Notes under the pieces: generated by a model
Database searches by the model: none
The model's input: only the letters and a program-made list of their open reading frames with translations
What the model was told of the DNA's origin: nothing
DNA from: Undaria pinnatifida
Taxonomy: Eukaryota > Sar > Phaeophyceae > Laminariales > Alariaceae
Length of the DNA: 64,000 nt
NCBI GenBank assembly: GCA_012845835.1
Contig: JABAKD010000014.1
Span: 3,087,710 to 3,151,709, forward strand
Reading direction: 5' to 3'
In this document: piece after piece, positions 53,701-62,355 of the stretch
Numbering within the stretch: the stretch's first letter is position 1
Layout: every line of letters begins with the position of its first letter
Translations under genes and position numbers: made by a program

Positions 53701-53797
53701 GATCCAGCAGAGGAGAAAAGCGGCAAATAAGGCGTCGGTTGGGAACCACAACCGCAGAAATGCCGCTAGGAAGAAAGAGGCGAAGGGGATGTTTTAA
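38704..53797 (+). CDS. ASCC2: ASCC2 homologue (CUE-domain subunit of ASCC / RQT complex), 5' end not fixed
   Basis: ASCC2 binds K63-linked ubiquitin through a CUE domain and works with the ASCC3 helicase in alkylation repair and in splitting collided ribosomes. Exons: about 38704-38836, 39679-39942, 40611-41006, 41457-41655, 45865-46547, 47511-47591, 50365-50511, 52897-53036, 53380-53797, joining in frame to about 819 residues and TAA 53795-53797. Landmarks: RVFLVLLRAAGPEHAS (human RSVFLTFLR region), AAILDVCALYGRSN (human FDLCVLxGKGN), ADVLSYVVDVA, EATLPALEGLL, then the CUE domain split over LGEGFVEACLSVLG (exon 45865) and AVIEAVLEDRLPPRVAGLNR (exon 47511). The acidic EYDDDYDDQ-YDG signature is at 50480-52905 across an intron. 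The end KAANKASVGNHNRRNAARKK is the family C-terminal motif. Lineage-specific parts are an Ala/Gly-rich linker before CUE and a long RGG tract. The exon at 41457 (TAG acceptor) and the start of the first exon are less certain. Confidence 0.82.
41045..41230 (-). mobile_element. Poly-C-tailed short retroposon, copy 3
   Basis: On the plus strand, poly-G then tgcatggctgtagtcttcag, gacggagcacgtcgggtttt and tagcgcgaagcgcc: the reverse complement of copies 1 and 2. It begins right after the donor of ASCC2 exon 40611-41006. Confidence 0.7.
41718..42159. mobile_element. hAT-like non-autonomous element, copy 4, with giant ACCCG array
   Basis: It starts cagggcgttccacgggtcgg and ends acgacccgtgaaaagtcctg. 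Flanks ctaaaaag and ctaaaaaa match 7 of 8. The interior holds about 37 perfect ACCCG units (about 41806-41990) followed by about 12 ACCCA units to about 42048. It lies in an ASCC2 intron. Confidence 0.8.
42160..44100. other. ASCC2 intron segment of decayed repeats
   Basis: About eight diverged units share gagaagctctatgcctcacc followed by aaaaatgacttttggacgca (near 42260, 42745, 42815, 43190, 43290, 43770, 43925). Blocks with tcactcacgcgagcgacc and ctctcgtgcgagtggctcaa also recur. No exon was found. Confidence 0.55.
43424..43512 (+). repeat. Dispersed 90-base repeat (representative copy)
   Basis: aacgcctttacagctggaaa, cccgttttggggacaaaatt and acttggaattagtatcggga. Related copies lie at 1896-1990 (inside a hAT-like element), 6369-6460 (reverse), 29015-29090, 37668-37750, 53798-53862 and 60670-60715. 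The 53798 copy begins immediately after the ASCC2 stop codon. Confidence 0.55.
44101..44440. repeat. Composite dispersed repeat, second joined copy
   Basis: An ELTADV copy (gaaggacgtcagccgtgagt) is followed by the shared tail (gtgggtgagttttttctcaa) and then the GAGCCATCCC block in reverse (cgtgtttcgggtgagatgtt, gagctcatgttaggagctca). It uses the same parts as 21650-21935 in another arrangement. Confidence 0.6.
44560..45740. repeat. Minisatellite with an inverted second arm
   Basis: From 44560 to 45190, about ten units of 55-65 bases repeat ttgaacaattccgtcggtat then cccaacgatgttgggtacca and gtagtttgttagtctaa. From 45535 to about 45740 the same units run in inverse orientation. Bases 45535-45660 are the inverse of 44780-44912 almost base for base, including a variant unit (ccaatagcgtgttag). 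Between the arms lies a separate element (45193-45529). Confidence 0.8.
45193..45529. mobile_element. Terminal-inverted-repeat element inside the inverted minisatellite
   Basis: Left end tagagctgtgagttggca and right end gtgccgactcacagctcta form an inverted repeat of about 17 bases with one mismatch. The interior has repeated agtcggc/ccgactt motifs in both orientations. Ends of the TAGAGCTGTGAG kind occur in hAT elements, but no target duplication is clear. Confidence 0.65.
47574..49080 (+). repeat. Tandem array built from an ASCC2 exon end plus intron start
   Basis: The end of the 47511-47591 exon (gcgtcgggcatggcag then donor gtacgg) recurs as gcgtcgggcgtggcgggtaa at about 47684, 47782 and 47883, and in weaker form at 47976 and 48044. 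The intron motif that follows (ttgaccccttgactgaccgccccc) continues in about 14 units of 75-110 bases to 49080. The array thus contains copies of an exon-intron boundary. An acgtcagctgtgagttcga repeat interrupts it at 48160-48235. Confidence 0.8.
50150..50360 (+). repeat. TTCTTG/TTGCTG microsatellite before an ASCC2 exon
   Basis: Runs of ttcttgttcttgttcttg then ttgttgctgctgttgctg form the pyrimidine-rich tract just before the acceptor at 50364. The microsatellite itself may supply the splice signal. Confidence 0.85.
50566..51540 (-). mobile_element. Degenerate LINE reverse-transcriptase C-terminal relic
   Basis: Minus-strand frames, broken by stops and frameshifts, read WYGKGTRNFVKQVGTAQMTA then AAQKVLDCSDTTKNTVLRAE and NRDVRKLN, typical of the region after the catalytic core in non-LTR retrotransposons. 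Near 50860-50960 comes CPHGNADYSRTHKLGECAVY-ER, the usual Cys/His end of such proteins. The 3' end (about 50566) resembles 54962-55160 and 5985-6105. The catalytic reverse-transcriptase motif is not present, so it is a truncated pseudogene in an ASCC2 intron. Confidence 0.6.
51705..51895. repeat. 35-base minisatellite
   Basis: Five to six units of ccaaccccaatagaccacac followed by ctccattttgattgg. It lies in the ASCC2 intron before the YDGR exon. Confidence 0.88.
52185..52330 (-). mobile_element. Poly-C-tailed short retroposon, copy 4
   Basis: Plus strand: a ggtggtggt run, tgtcatgccgtagtgctgta, ccctcgcat and gacggagcacgtcgggtttt. The tail here has become a GGT microsatellite instead of pure poly-G. 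Confidence 0.65.
52335..52640. repeat. GGT trinucleotide field in an ASCC2 intron
   Basis: ggtggtggtggtggtggtgg and ggtgttggtgatggtgg variants. It adjoins poly-C retroposon copy 4 and precedes the exon edge copies at 52674. Confidence 0.8.
52674..52840 (+). pseudogene. Two decayed copies of the 5' edge of the ASCC2 YDGR exon
   Basis: Bases 52674-52728 (tatgacggtcggaaggtcga to tttcggaagatctg) and 52809-52835 (tgcgacggtcgggaagtcga) repeat the start of exon 52897-53036 (tatgacggtcgggaggtcga). Both lie upstream of the real exon. The first is 55 bases long and reads YDGRKVDVGGLGGLSEDL. Confidence 0.82.
53170..53310 (+). mobile_element. Poly-C-tailed short retroposon, truncated copy 5
   Basis: A cccaccccca run, then cggcattgtagggatgcgag, ggcggccatgcatgac and aagtacatcaccccccgccc. 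It sits between the last two ASCC2 exons. Similar short ends occur at 18150-18275, 18300-18362, 22280-22325 (reverse), 23690-23750 (reverse), 40525-40580 and 60880-60950. Confidence 0.6.
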
Positions 53798-54961
53798 CCC
53801 TGTTAGAACTCCATGAACGATTTTGGGGACACAAGTACGTGGGATTAGTATGGGATCATTTTTCTGGAAGCAGGAGCAAGGCTAAGCGTCGGCCTTACGC
53901 TCTTTTTTGCAACAGCGCGATTTTTTTTCTGACCCTTAAGTTGTGGTAGTTTTACCCATGATTTTGCGGCACAAACTATTTCCACTTACGGTTATCTAGG
54001 GTTGAATAATCTTCGCAGCAGTAGAAAGGTTAAGCGACGGCCTTAGCTTTTTTCTTGCCACAGCGCGATTCTTTCCCCGACGCTCCTGCTCGAAATATGA
54101 GCATGTTTTCCCCCCGAAGGTGGGCACAGTTGTAAAGGGGACAACGTTCATCCGATGACGTCTCGCGCGCAGCAAAAGAGGGTTGGCACATGTGTTGTTC
54201 GTTTGTTTGCTTGTGCGGGCGCGCGGGGGGGGGGGGGGGGGGGGGGGCGTTCGGTGGCATCGTGCGCGCTATACAAGGGAATTGCCGCCTTAATATTTTG
54301 TTTACAATATGTGTTTTTTGTTTTTGTTGGGGGGGATGCCGCGCGCGTTCTGTGACATCGTGCGCGCGCGCAAGACGGGGGGGGTTCCATCTATGTTGTT
54401 TGCTTCTTTTAGACGGGGGGGGGTTCCATCTATGTTGTTTGCTTCTTTGTTTGCTTGTTCTGGGGAAGAGGGGCGCGCTACGCCGGCTGTTGGAAAGCGA
54501 GCGAAAAGGGCGAGGGTAGCAGGCGTTAGCGGGCCCCATGAGCTTCTTTCCCCTATTATAGGAAATACATTTTATACTTAGTATTTGAATGGAACTCCCA
54601 GTCGTGATAGCCTTTTTGTCTGGTGGAGAGGGGTAGACAGGGCTGGAGAAACCGCTGGTGATGTCCGCACCTGTAACTCAACACACGGGTGTTAGGATTC
54701 CTCTGACAAGAGAAAGGTGACTTTTTTTTTTTCAACATTTACATTTTAGAATTTCAAAATGTCAAAGGAATAACAAGCAGCTTGACATAATTTCAGGATG
54801 GTTTTCGTCATTTTCTTTTTTGTTATATCGTTAGGAACGACCTCTTAAGACTTAACAAACTATTCGACCTCGTTTTTTTTTTTTACGATTTTCTTATCCC
54901 TCTTCGGGATGCGGTTGGCTTCAACTCCGAGGGGGGTGCCGCAATTTGAAAACGGGGGGCT

Positions 54962-55160
54962 TGGGGGGGGGGGGGGGGGGGTGTACTCATTTGCTGCTTG
55001 TGCCTTAGTCGTTTGACCATTGACCACGCATCCCTTTCGAGACGGAGCATCGTTCCCACTCCTAACAGAGACACCTCCAACATTTGGGCGCTCAATACGC
55101 TTTTCCCATATATTACACGGAAACTGTTCGCTAATCCTATCCCCTTCCTGTTTCAAACGC
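54962..55160 (-). mobile_element. 3' end of the LINE family, second copy
   Basis: Bases from tgtactcatttgctgcttgt through gaccattgaccacgcatccc to acctccaacatttgggcgct match 50555-50660. On the minus strand it ends tgagtacacc followed by at least 15 C (plus-strand poly-G before 54981). The far end fades at about 55160. Confidence 0.7.
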
Positions 55161-55409
55161 GGGAGGGGGAACTCTTAGTAACTCAGGAAGAAATGAAAAT
55201 AGCCACCGCGCAAGTAATCCGGCAAGCATCATGGGCCAGCGCAGACGAGTTTATCGCGTACCGTATATCACAAGGTACCCCTTTTGGGATGTGGTTGGCT
55301 TGAAGTCCCGGGGTGTCGCAAAGTGAAAAGGAGGGAGGTAAAACTCTTACAAAAAAATGTGAAAAAGTAATTAGCCTCCGCCCTCGCAAGCGGGCAAGTA
55401 ACACCTGCC

Positions 55410-55530
55410 AGCTGCAGACAGACGAGTTTCTAGCTCATGTATAAGTCTATGCCTACCTATTTTATCCAGCTGCAGACAGACGAGTTTCTAGCTCATGTAT
55501 CTGAGTCTATACCTACCTGTTTTATTTAGC
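55410..55530. repeat. Direct duplication of 58 bases
   Basis: agctgcagacagacgagttt starts at 55410 and again at 55468, and both continue through ctagctcatgtat and ctacct. Two copies only. Confidence 0.9.
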
Positions 55531-55660
55531 AGGGTGAGATAGTTCCTTGGGTCACAACTTCTTCCCAGTTTTTGTCAAACAATCAATTCTTGGGTTCGTT
55601 ATGGACTACTTCCTGAAGGCCCGAAAAGCTTCAGAAAGTTACGATGCACCGTTATCTTAC

Positions 55661-55769
55661 TATTACGGGGGACCATAGTAAATAGGACCAAATATTGTTA
55701 GTCAAAATAGGAAAATATATTGGTTTTTGTCTGTACCGTAGGTCCTATTTACTATGGTCCCCCGTAATA
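55661..55769. mobile_element. Tiny element with perfect 29-base inverted ends
   Basis: The left arm begins tattacgggggaccatagta and the right arm, the exact inverse, ends tactatggtcccccgtaata. The 51-base loop is AT-rich with no frame. It resembles a miniature inverted-repeat element; a TA may be duplicated at the ends, but this cannot be settled from one copy. Confidence 0.7.
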
Positions 55770-57448
55770 AATTATTAATGGTAGTACTATCCGTAGCACA
55801 GGTAGTCACTTCTAAAACAAATTTCGACAAACCGCTGACGCACGGAATCGACCCATGGATGCAAGCCGCAAAACGTGCTGCTGCTGCTGCTGCTCCTGTA
55901 CTCGGGAGCTCGGCAGGTCCGCAGCCCCCGGAGGGCAGTCGGAAAATATACAGACTTCGTCGCGCACCCTGCGCCCCTGGTGAATGATGCTGATGCTTGG
56001 CGGAGGCCGATGATATGCGCAGTCGTCATGAGACGGGCAAGCATCAAGCGGTCAGACAGTCAGTCAGTCAAGGCTGTCTGCCAAGGCTTTTCCTCCCGTC
56101 CAGAGGGATTGTCCCATACGTATCCTCCTTGGTATACAAATCGTCCTTTTTTTTATGTGGTGGAAAACCTGTTTCACATGTTTTCCATCATACAGTTAGT
56201 TGGGCGTTTCTCGAAAACGGGGATATATTTTTCGTCTCCACAGGTTTTGCCGTCAAGGCTGGTCTATCAATGGGTCAAAGCGCTGTCTCCTGACATGTGT
56301 GATGATGTCAGAATGTGTGATGATGTGAGAGCACCATCGCCCCGGCAGGACATCCCACAAACAAATGACTGAGGAAGAAGTCGTTTGTTTGCGAATCTAC
56401 GCGCTGTGTGTGGCGGGAGTCAGAACTTAAGTGTCGAAACTCTGTTTGTTGCGAGGCATGTAAAAAAAGTGTGTATGCCGTGACGGTACACTCTTCTATA
56501 CCGGTGTCGAGGGTTGAAAAATAATATGTGACTCTTGTTGTCCGAATTGGCGGCTTAACCAATAAACGAGTAGTACCTAGTACATTATACTACTGATGTA
56601 CGAACGTGAGGCTTCCAGAATAATTTTTCAGTGCTCTTTGGCCGCGCCCTTCATGTTTTCGTAGGCCGATTGCTACTGGTATACCGTAGGTACATTCGCT
56701 TTGTCGAGCTCTCACGGTTGTGAGCTCCATCGTAGGGTTGTAAATCTCGCTATGAGGCATCATTACAAGGTGTGGGGGAATCTATAGCCTCATTTTCGTT
56801 TGTTTCGTATAGCCGCATGTTCGATCCCCTTCCCAATTCTGATTGTTTTGTTGACATCCTTTGATTGCTAGGTGATCTGCATCCATGACTATTCAGGGTG
56901 GCCTAATGTAATGGAGTGCCCTCCGTAGAAGAATAGTTTATAGATTCGACGTGAAACCATGTCATGGTTGAGGTGAAACCACGTGATATATTAGATGCCA
57001 CACTCACGTCAAGGCCATCATAGATGGGCAGTAATGTAGGTGACGATGATGGGACAAGCAGGACGCCCCTCATCTTACTACCCTGCACTCCCTTGCGCTA
57101 CCCTGCGTTATCCTGCGCTACCCGGCACTACCGTGCCTAGCCCTGTTAAGTCTGTCTTTTAGTATTCTATATAGACTAGGGAAATAGTGCATAAGCTTCT
57201 GAGTCTATCCAGCGAGCCATGAGGAGAGACCAATCAAAGACACCGAAACCCATGAGGAGCACGCTTCCCAAAACCGACCAACTACGCATCCCCCACTCGG
57301 AGCACCGCAACACTAATGACGTACGAACATTGCTTCACAGAACTGGTTTCCGTCGATGAGGCTTGAAGCTGAAAGTCTGAAGAAAGCCACATGCACTTGA
57401 GGCGCGTCACAACGTGCCTAATCGTTGGGTAACCGCTGTTCAACTTTT

Positions 57449-57668
57449 CAGGGCTCTTCATGGGCCGTATCAAAATCGTGGGTCGGGCCGGGTTCGGGTG
57501 AGCCGACCCGACCACCCGACCCGTGTGATACTTGAACACCTCCTGTCCTGACCTGGCCCGACCCGTGAGATTTTGAACATGTTCTGACGCGATCCGATTC
57601 GACCCGAGAATTGGAAAACATCCAGAGACCTGACCCGCGGGTCGGGTCATGACTCGTGAAAAGCCCTG
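57449..57668. mobile_element. hAT-like non-autonomous element, copy 5
   Basis: It starts cagggctcttcatgggccgt and ends atgactcgtgaaaagccctg. Flanking caactttt is identical on both sides (57441-57448 and 57669-57676), an 8-of-8 target duplication. Interior: gacccgaccacccgacccgt-type motifs. Confidence 0.85.
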
Positions 57669-57990
57669 CAACTTTTTGCACAGGGCGAGCAGATAATCTC
57701 CATACTAATTCCAAATAATCTGATGTCTTTCAGGGCACACAGATCCCTGATTTATATTATCTGCATGGGCTGTAGTCCATGTTGCCGGGTGAGAGGCGGA
57801 TGATCTGATCCATTAAGAGCAGATCTCTACTAATGATTCCTGATCTAAATGATCTGCAAGGGCTATAGTCCAAGTTTGCGTGTGAGAGACGGATGAGCTG
57901 AATTGCGGATTATTAAGAGCACAATTTTCCCGGGTTGGACCTGTACGATACAGTTCCTTTACACGGTACCATGACGACATATATAGGATC

Positions 57991-58076
57991 TTGTTGGTTA
58001 TATAGAACTACCCACTGAGCTACGTAGTCACGTGACTACGTGGTTCAGTGGGTAGTGCTGTATATATAACCAACAA
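57991..58076. repeat. Long hairpin made of two head-to-head tRNA-like A boxes
   Basis: The sequence from ttgttggttatatagaacta to tgtatatataaccaacaa folds back on itself around tagtcacgtgacta. Each arm, read outward from the centre, gives gactacgtrgytcagtgggt, which matches the 5' portion and A box of a tRNA (tagctcagtggg). A second such hairpin lies at 58306-58383. Confidence 0.7.
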
Positions 58077-58255
58077 AAAAATATGTGTTTCCTGGTGTCC
58101 GTCAATGACTCTCACCAACTTCGTAACAGGGATCTCCGGGGCTATCCCCTCGCCGCGCACTACCGTAGTACTCAGGAGCAAACTATCATAACAATTCACG
58201 TCTCCAGCGCGCACGCTCGCAAAGATGTCATCTCCTTTTTCTTTTTTTCCCGGAG

Positions 58256-58383
58256 AAAAGCGGAAATACGAAGTCGGTGGGAGTCGAACCCACGACATAT
58301 ATTTTGTGGGTTATTTAGCACTACCCACTGAGTTACGTAGTCACGTGACTACGTGGTTCAGTGGGCAGTGCTATATAACCAAC
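58256..58383 (-). repeat. tRNA-derived short element (A box plus B box) with hairpin head
   Basis: On the minus strand, gactacgtaactcagtgggt is followed about 30 bases later by gtgggttcgactcccac, a T arm with a perfect 5-bp stem and a GGTTCGANTCC-type B box. The acceptor and anticodon stems do not pair well, so this is not a working tRNA gene but a tRNA-derived element or relic. It is flanked on the plus side by the inverted head of 58306-58383. Confidence 0.6.
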
Positions 58384-58689
58384 ATATCTAGACGATCTAG
58401 ATGATCTAGATGATCTAGATGATCTAGATGATCTGTACGATCTATACGACCTATATGAGATGATCTAGATGATCTAGAGGATCTAGATGATCTTCATCTA
58501 TTTGATCTACATGATATATATCACCTATGTGATCTATGTGATCTATATGATCTATATGGCCTATATCATCTATATCATCTACCTGGTATATCATCTATAT
58601 GATAGATATGATCTAGATGATCTAGATGATCTAGATGACGTAGATGATCTAGATTATCTATATCGTGATCTGTCCGATGTGTGAAGTTT

Positions 58690-61600
58690 TCACAGTAGTA
58701 GCGGCAGCAACAGCACAACGGCGGTGGAGGTAGCAGTAGCACAGCAGTGGTAGCAGCAAGAATTACCGAACGCGCACAGGCAGACCGACAACGAAAAAAA
58801 TAAAAATGAAACACTTTGTTCTGGTTTTTTGGCACTCGTTAATTTTCTCCCTTGTCGTCTCTCTCGAACCCTCCTCACTATTCCCGTAGGTTGTACGGGG
58901 TGTACAAACACCCCTTGACCCCCCCCCCCCCCAGCTGGGGATCAACGCCCCCCCGCCCCCCCCTTGACGCCATCTCATCCTTCTAATACCAAACGAGGAG
59001 GTGTCAACGTCCCCCCCCCCCCCTTGACGCTTATTTATCCTGCGAACACCAAACCGAGGATGTCAACACCCCCCCCCCCCCCCCCCACTTGGCGCCTCAT
59101 TATCCCACGCAAAAAAACGCAGCCAAGGAGCCAACACGCAGCAAAAAGCGTTGGACACATTACACCAACAACGACAACAGCAGCTAGCGCCGCCCCGTTC
59201 ACTGCATACAATAATAAAAGTAAGTAACTACTCGGTAATTATCGTTTTGTTTTCTTCCGGCACTCGTAACCACCAGGTAGATGCTTATGCCGCTCGCGCG
59301 TAAAAAAGCAACAACAGCAAAACACAAAAAAAGTACGGAGGACATTTTAATCATCTCTAGTTTCAAAACTTCAGCCGCCCTAACGGAAGGGAGGTGGCTG
59401 CGTTCAATCAAAAAGCCTTCTGATAACCGCAAGGGGGTAAAACGACGGAGAACTACCAGTCTAGGCAATAAACTGAAAATATGTATCTCTCTTCAACTTG
59501 AAGCGAGCAATGGGGGGGCTAGGCAAAATGACTGAAAAACATGTATCTCTCTTCAAAACTTGAAGCGAGCCACAGGGGGAAGAGGGGAGGGAAGGGGGAG
59601 GGGGGGGGGGCACCCACCCTGTCTACTCAACGTGCCTTGTGACAGCCTTAAGGGTAACTGGACAGAAGCATTAACCAAGCATTAAACAGTAGGACAATTC
59701 ATCATGTTTACCCCCCCCACACGCGGTTGTCCGTGTCTGGTCAACGCACCTCTTGACAGCCTCGAGGGTGGAAGGACAGAAATACTCGCCTTGACGAAAC
59801 GCTGATAATTTGCGCTCTACCTTAAAAACTTTAGGAGCGCACGGAGGGGAGGGGGGGGGAGGCGATACCCCGCCCCCCCCAAAGTTGGCTGTGTCTAGTT
59901 AACATGCGCTCTGACAACCAAAAGGGCGAAAGGACGTAAACACCAGCCTGGCAGACACGCAACGGAGAGGGGGTTTGGGAGATGATACCTCCCCCCTCCC
60001 CCCCCTCATGAGCACACACTCCACCCACCTATCCACCCACCCACTCACCCATCCAACCCCGATTGTGGCCTCGCCTAGTCAACGTGCCGCCTGAAACCCG
60101 AAAAGGTGAAAACACAGAAATACCCGCCCAGCACAGAAATACCAGCCCGGCAGAGCAACTTACATTTTTGCTCTCTGTCGTCAACACCGTCCGACGCGCA
60201 AGCGCGCCAAAGAGCAAGGGGTGGCGGGGGGAGGGGGGGGGGGGGGGTAGTTCCCCCTCCCCCCCCCAACGGTTGACCGTGTGTGGCCACCGTATGAAAA
60301 CTCCCCGGGGGTAAAACAGAAAATAAAACTGTCGGCAAAAGATAGAACCCGTGACGTGCTCTTCGTTCTCTGATTGAGAGAGCCTCGGAACATACTCGTG
60401 TGCATGCACGCCAACGTGCCTCCGAACGCAAAACGCCTTTTCGACCCTACAAAAACCCAAACGCCCTCGCATTGCTACTCGTAGTGCTTGCTGTAAGGCG
60501 CCTGATATACAGCAGAACGCGTTGAGAATGGCACCTCCTTTAACACATGTGTTAATCGTTCTCTCCGTATCTCCCTCTATCTCTCTCTCTCTCTTTCCCC
60601 CCCCCCCCTTCTCTTCTTCGCCCTCTCTCTTATTGTTCTCTCTGTTTTCGACAAATTCGCCCCCGGGGCTCAACCCTTTCAACACCGCAGTCCCGACATG
60701 GGGAGAAAACACTTGAAATTAGACTAAAAAGTTAAGAAGTTGGAAATGGGTTAAAATGTAACCCGCCTAGATCTGCACCACCAATTTTTCAGCCAACACC
60801 GCCTTCACTTGGTCACAAAGCCACCGCCTATACGTGCCAAAAATGGTCAGGACTGTTACCAACCTTCGTGGTGCCCCCCCCCTGCGATGGTCTATGGTCT
60901 TTCGACTACGATCATGCACGGCGACGACTACACCCCCCCTTTTTGGCCACCCCACACGTGGCCAACAATATGTTCCGTGCGTACGTACTGGTACGAGTTA
61001 CACAAAGAGAACAGCTTATTATGAACGGTCAAAACAGCAATTATTTTCGTTCAACGATTGTGTCTCAGTTCGATTGTCTAAAAAGCTACAAACAAGTCGC
61101 GGGCAGCGTCTTTCCCGCCCCCGGCGTCTCACACGTCCCCCATTGCTAAGGTGCTAGAAAGGGGCGAGTAAATCATCATCGAGGCAGTCGACAATAGCTG
61201 CCAGGTATGTTACAGGCTTAGTTTGGGCAGGCAGCAGATTAATCTTTTACCAGGTCAAACGGACTAATACCCTCTTAACACCGCAACATATGACGAAGGA
61301 ACCGCAACATATGACCAAGGAACCACACATCATTAACGCCGCAACGGGGGAGAGGGAATGCCAGAGTACTACCCCCTCCCTCGCACGCCCCCCATCCCCT
61401 CCCTTGCACACGTCAACCACCCCCCCATGACACGTCCCCCAACCCCTCCCTGGTGGAACGCCACGGAAGCCGCAAAACAACACAAATATCATCATTATAG
61501 CATTTTGGGTGTGAATAATACACAAATGCCAGGTACCAAGGAACTCCTCGGACGCGTTACCGCTCTTCCGCATTACCGAACGTCTAGTTACCGCTCTAAA

Positions 61601-62214
61601 TTGGGTTGATATTGCGTAACTACCGCCAGAAAATGGGGGAAATTACGTAATTACCGCTTCAGACTAGGTTGGGGATATTTAATACGTACGGTAATTACCG
61701 CCTCAAAAGGAGATAGCACGCAATTACCGCTTGACGCTGGGTTATCGAGGAGTGCCAAGATATATACCGGTACCGGTATGCTATGATATTGCAGCAGCAG
61801 CATCAACAGCAGCACCGGCAGCTGCCACCGCCGCCGCTATCACCACCGTACAAGCCTACAGCAGACCACCAGGACACGGCACGAGGTCCCTCTCTCATCT
61901 CCCACGACTACCACCGTTTAGCTGTTCCCGGTGCTGTTTTGGCCGCGGCTGCTTAATTCCGCTGCTTCTGCTGCCGCCGTTACCTACACCACCAAAACCA
62001 TCGCCACCGCACAACCGACCCAGAGTATCACAAACCACCAGGTACAGGGCACAAGGTCCCCTCTAGCAGCGCCGCCGCCCTCCAACATAAAACGTTTGAG
62101 CTTCTCACCCCCCATTATTAACTTTTTTCGAATCTTAACCATTATTAGCGTAAACCATTATTAGCTTCTCCCCCGCCACTATTTGTCGTCGAGCATCTCT
62201 CGCGCAGGAATAAA
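58690..62214. other. Gene-poor stretch with poly-C/poly-G tracts
   Basis: Poly-C runs at 58919, 59010, 59070 and 60595 and poly-G runs at 59590, 59855 and 60230 alternate with short unique sequence. Five or more diverged units share gtcaacgtgcc then tgaaacccgaaaaggt-like text between 59620 and 60320. A cagcagcag run lies at 61790-61815. Nothing coding is supported. Confidence 0.5.
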
Positions 62215-62355
62215 TTAACCGTTGATCTTCTCCTCGATCGCCTTCCACAGCACCGAGAACATGATACCCTGCATGCCGTTCGCCATAATCTTCGTCCTCA
62301 GCCCCCGGCCGAACAGCCCGACCAGTCCATCCTGCTTGATCACGTCTCGAACGGC
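62215..62355 (-). CDS. Terminal exon of a mitochondrial-carrier-like protein (partial)
   Basis: On the minus strand an acceptor (tatccccag) at 62356 is followed by 46 codons and TAA at 62215-62217. The peptide starts AVRDVIKQDGLVGLFGRGLR and ends FSVLWKAIEEKING. The pattern of a short amphipathic helix, GLxGLFGRGL and a closing membrane helix fits the sixth transmembrane segment and the preceding matrix loop of the SLC25 carrier family. Earlier exons should lie to the right on the minus strand. I saw none before 64000, so the gene runs off the window. Substrate cannot be told from this segment. Confidence 0.5.
   Translation of the reverse strand, partial: AVRDVIKQDGLVGLFGRGLRTKIMANGMQGIMFSVLWKAIEEKING

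Larger units (their letters stand above)
53798..57440. other. Region downstream of ASCC2 without a supported gene
   Basis: Contains the 90-base repeat, a duplicated gttccatctatgttgtttgc segment (about 54386-54450), the LINE end at 54962, the 58-base duplication and the 29-base inverted-end element. A right-end copy of the tgtcaggagacgg element lies at 56283. I see no coding exon. Confidence 0.5.
57731..58684. mobile_element. GATCT-rich element, copy 5, expanded and interrupted
   Basis: The left part (cacacagatccctgatttat) and right part (gtgatctgtccgatgtgtg) flank a foreign block at 57991-58383 containing two hairpins. To the right of it, gatctagat-type hexamers expand over 58386-58680. Confidence 0.55.

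Noticed and set aside
58256-58345. Functional tRNA gene
   Set aside because: A and B boxes and the T arm are present, but the acceptor, D and anticodon stems do not pair and no proper anticodon loop is seen.
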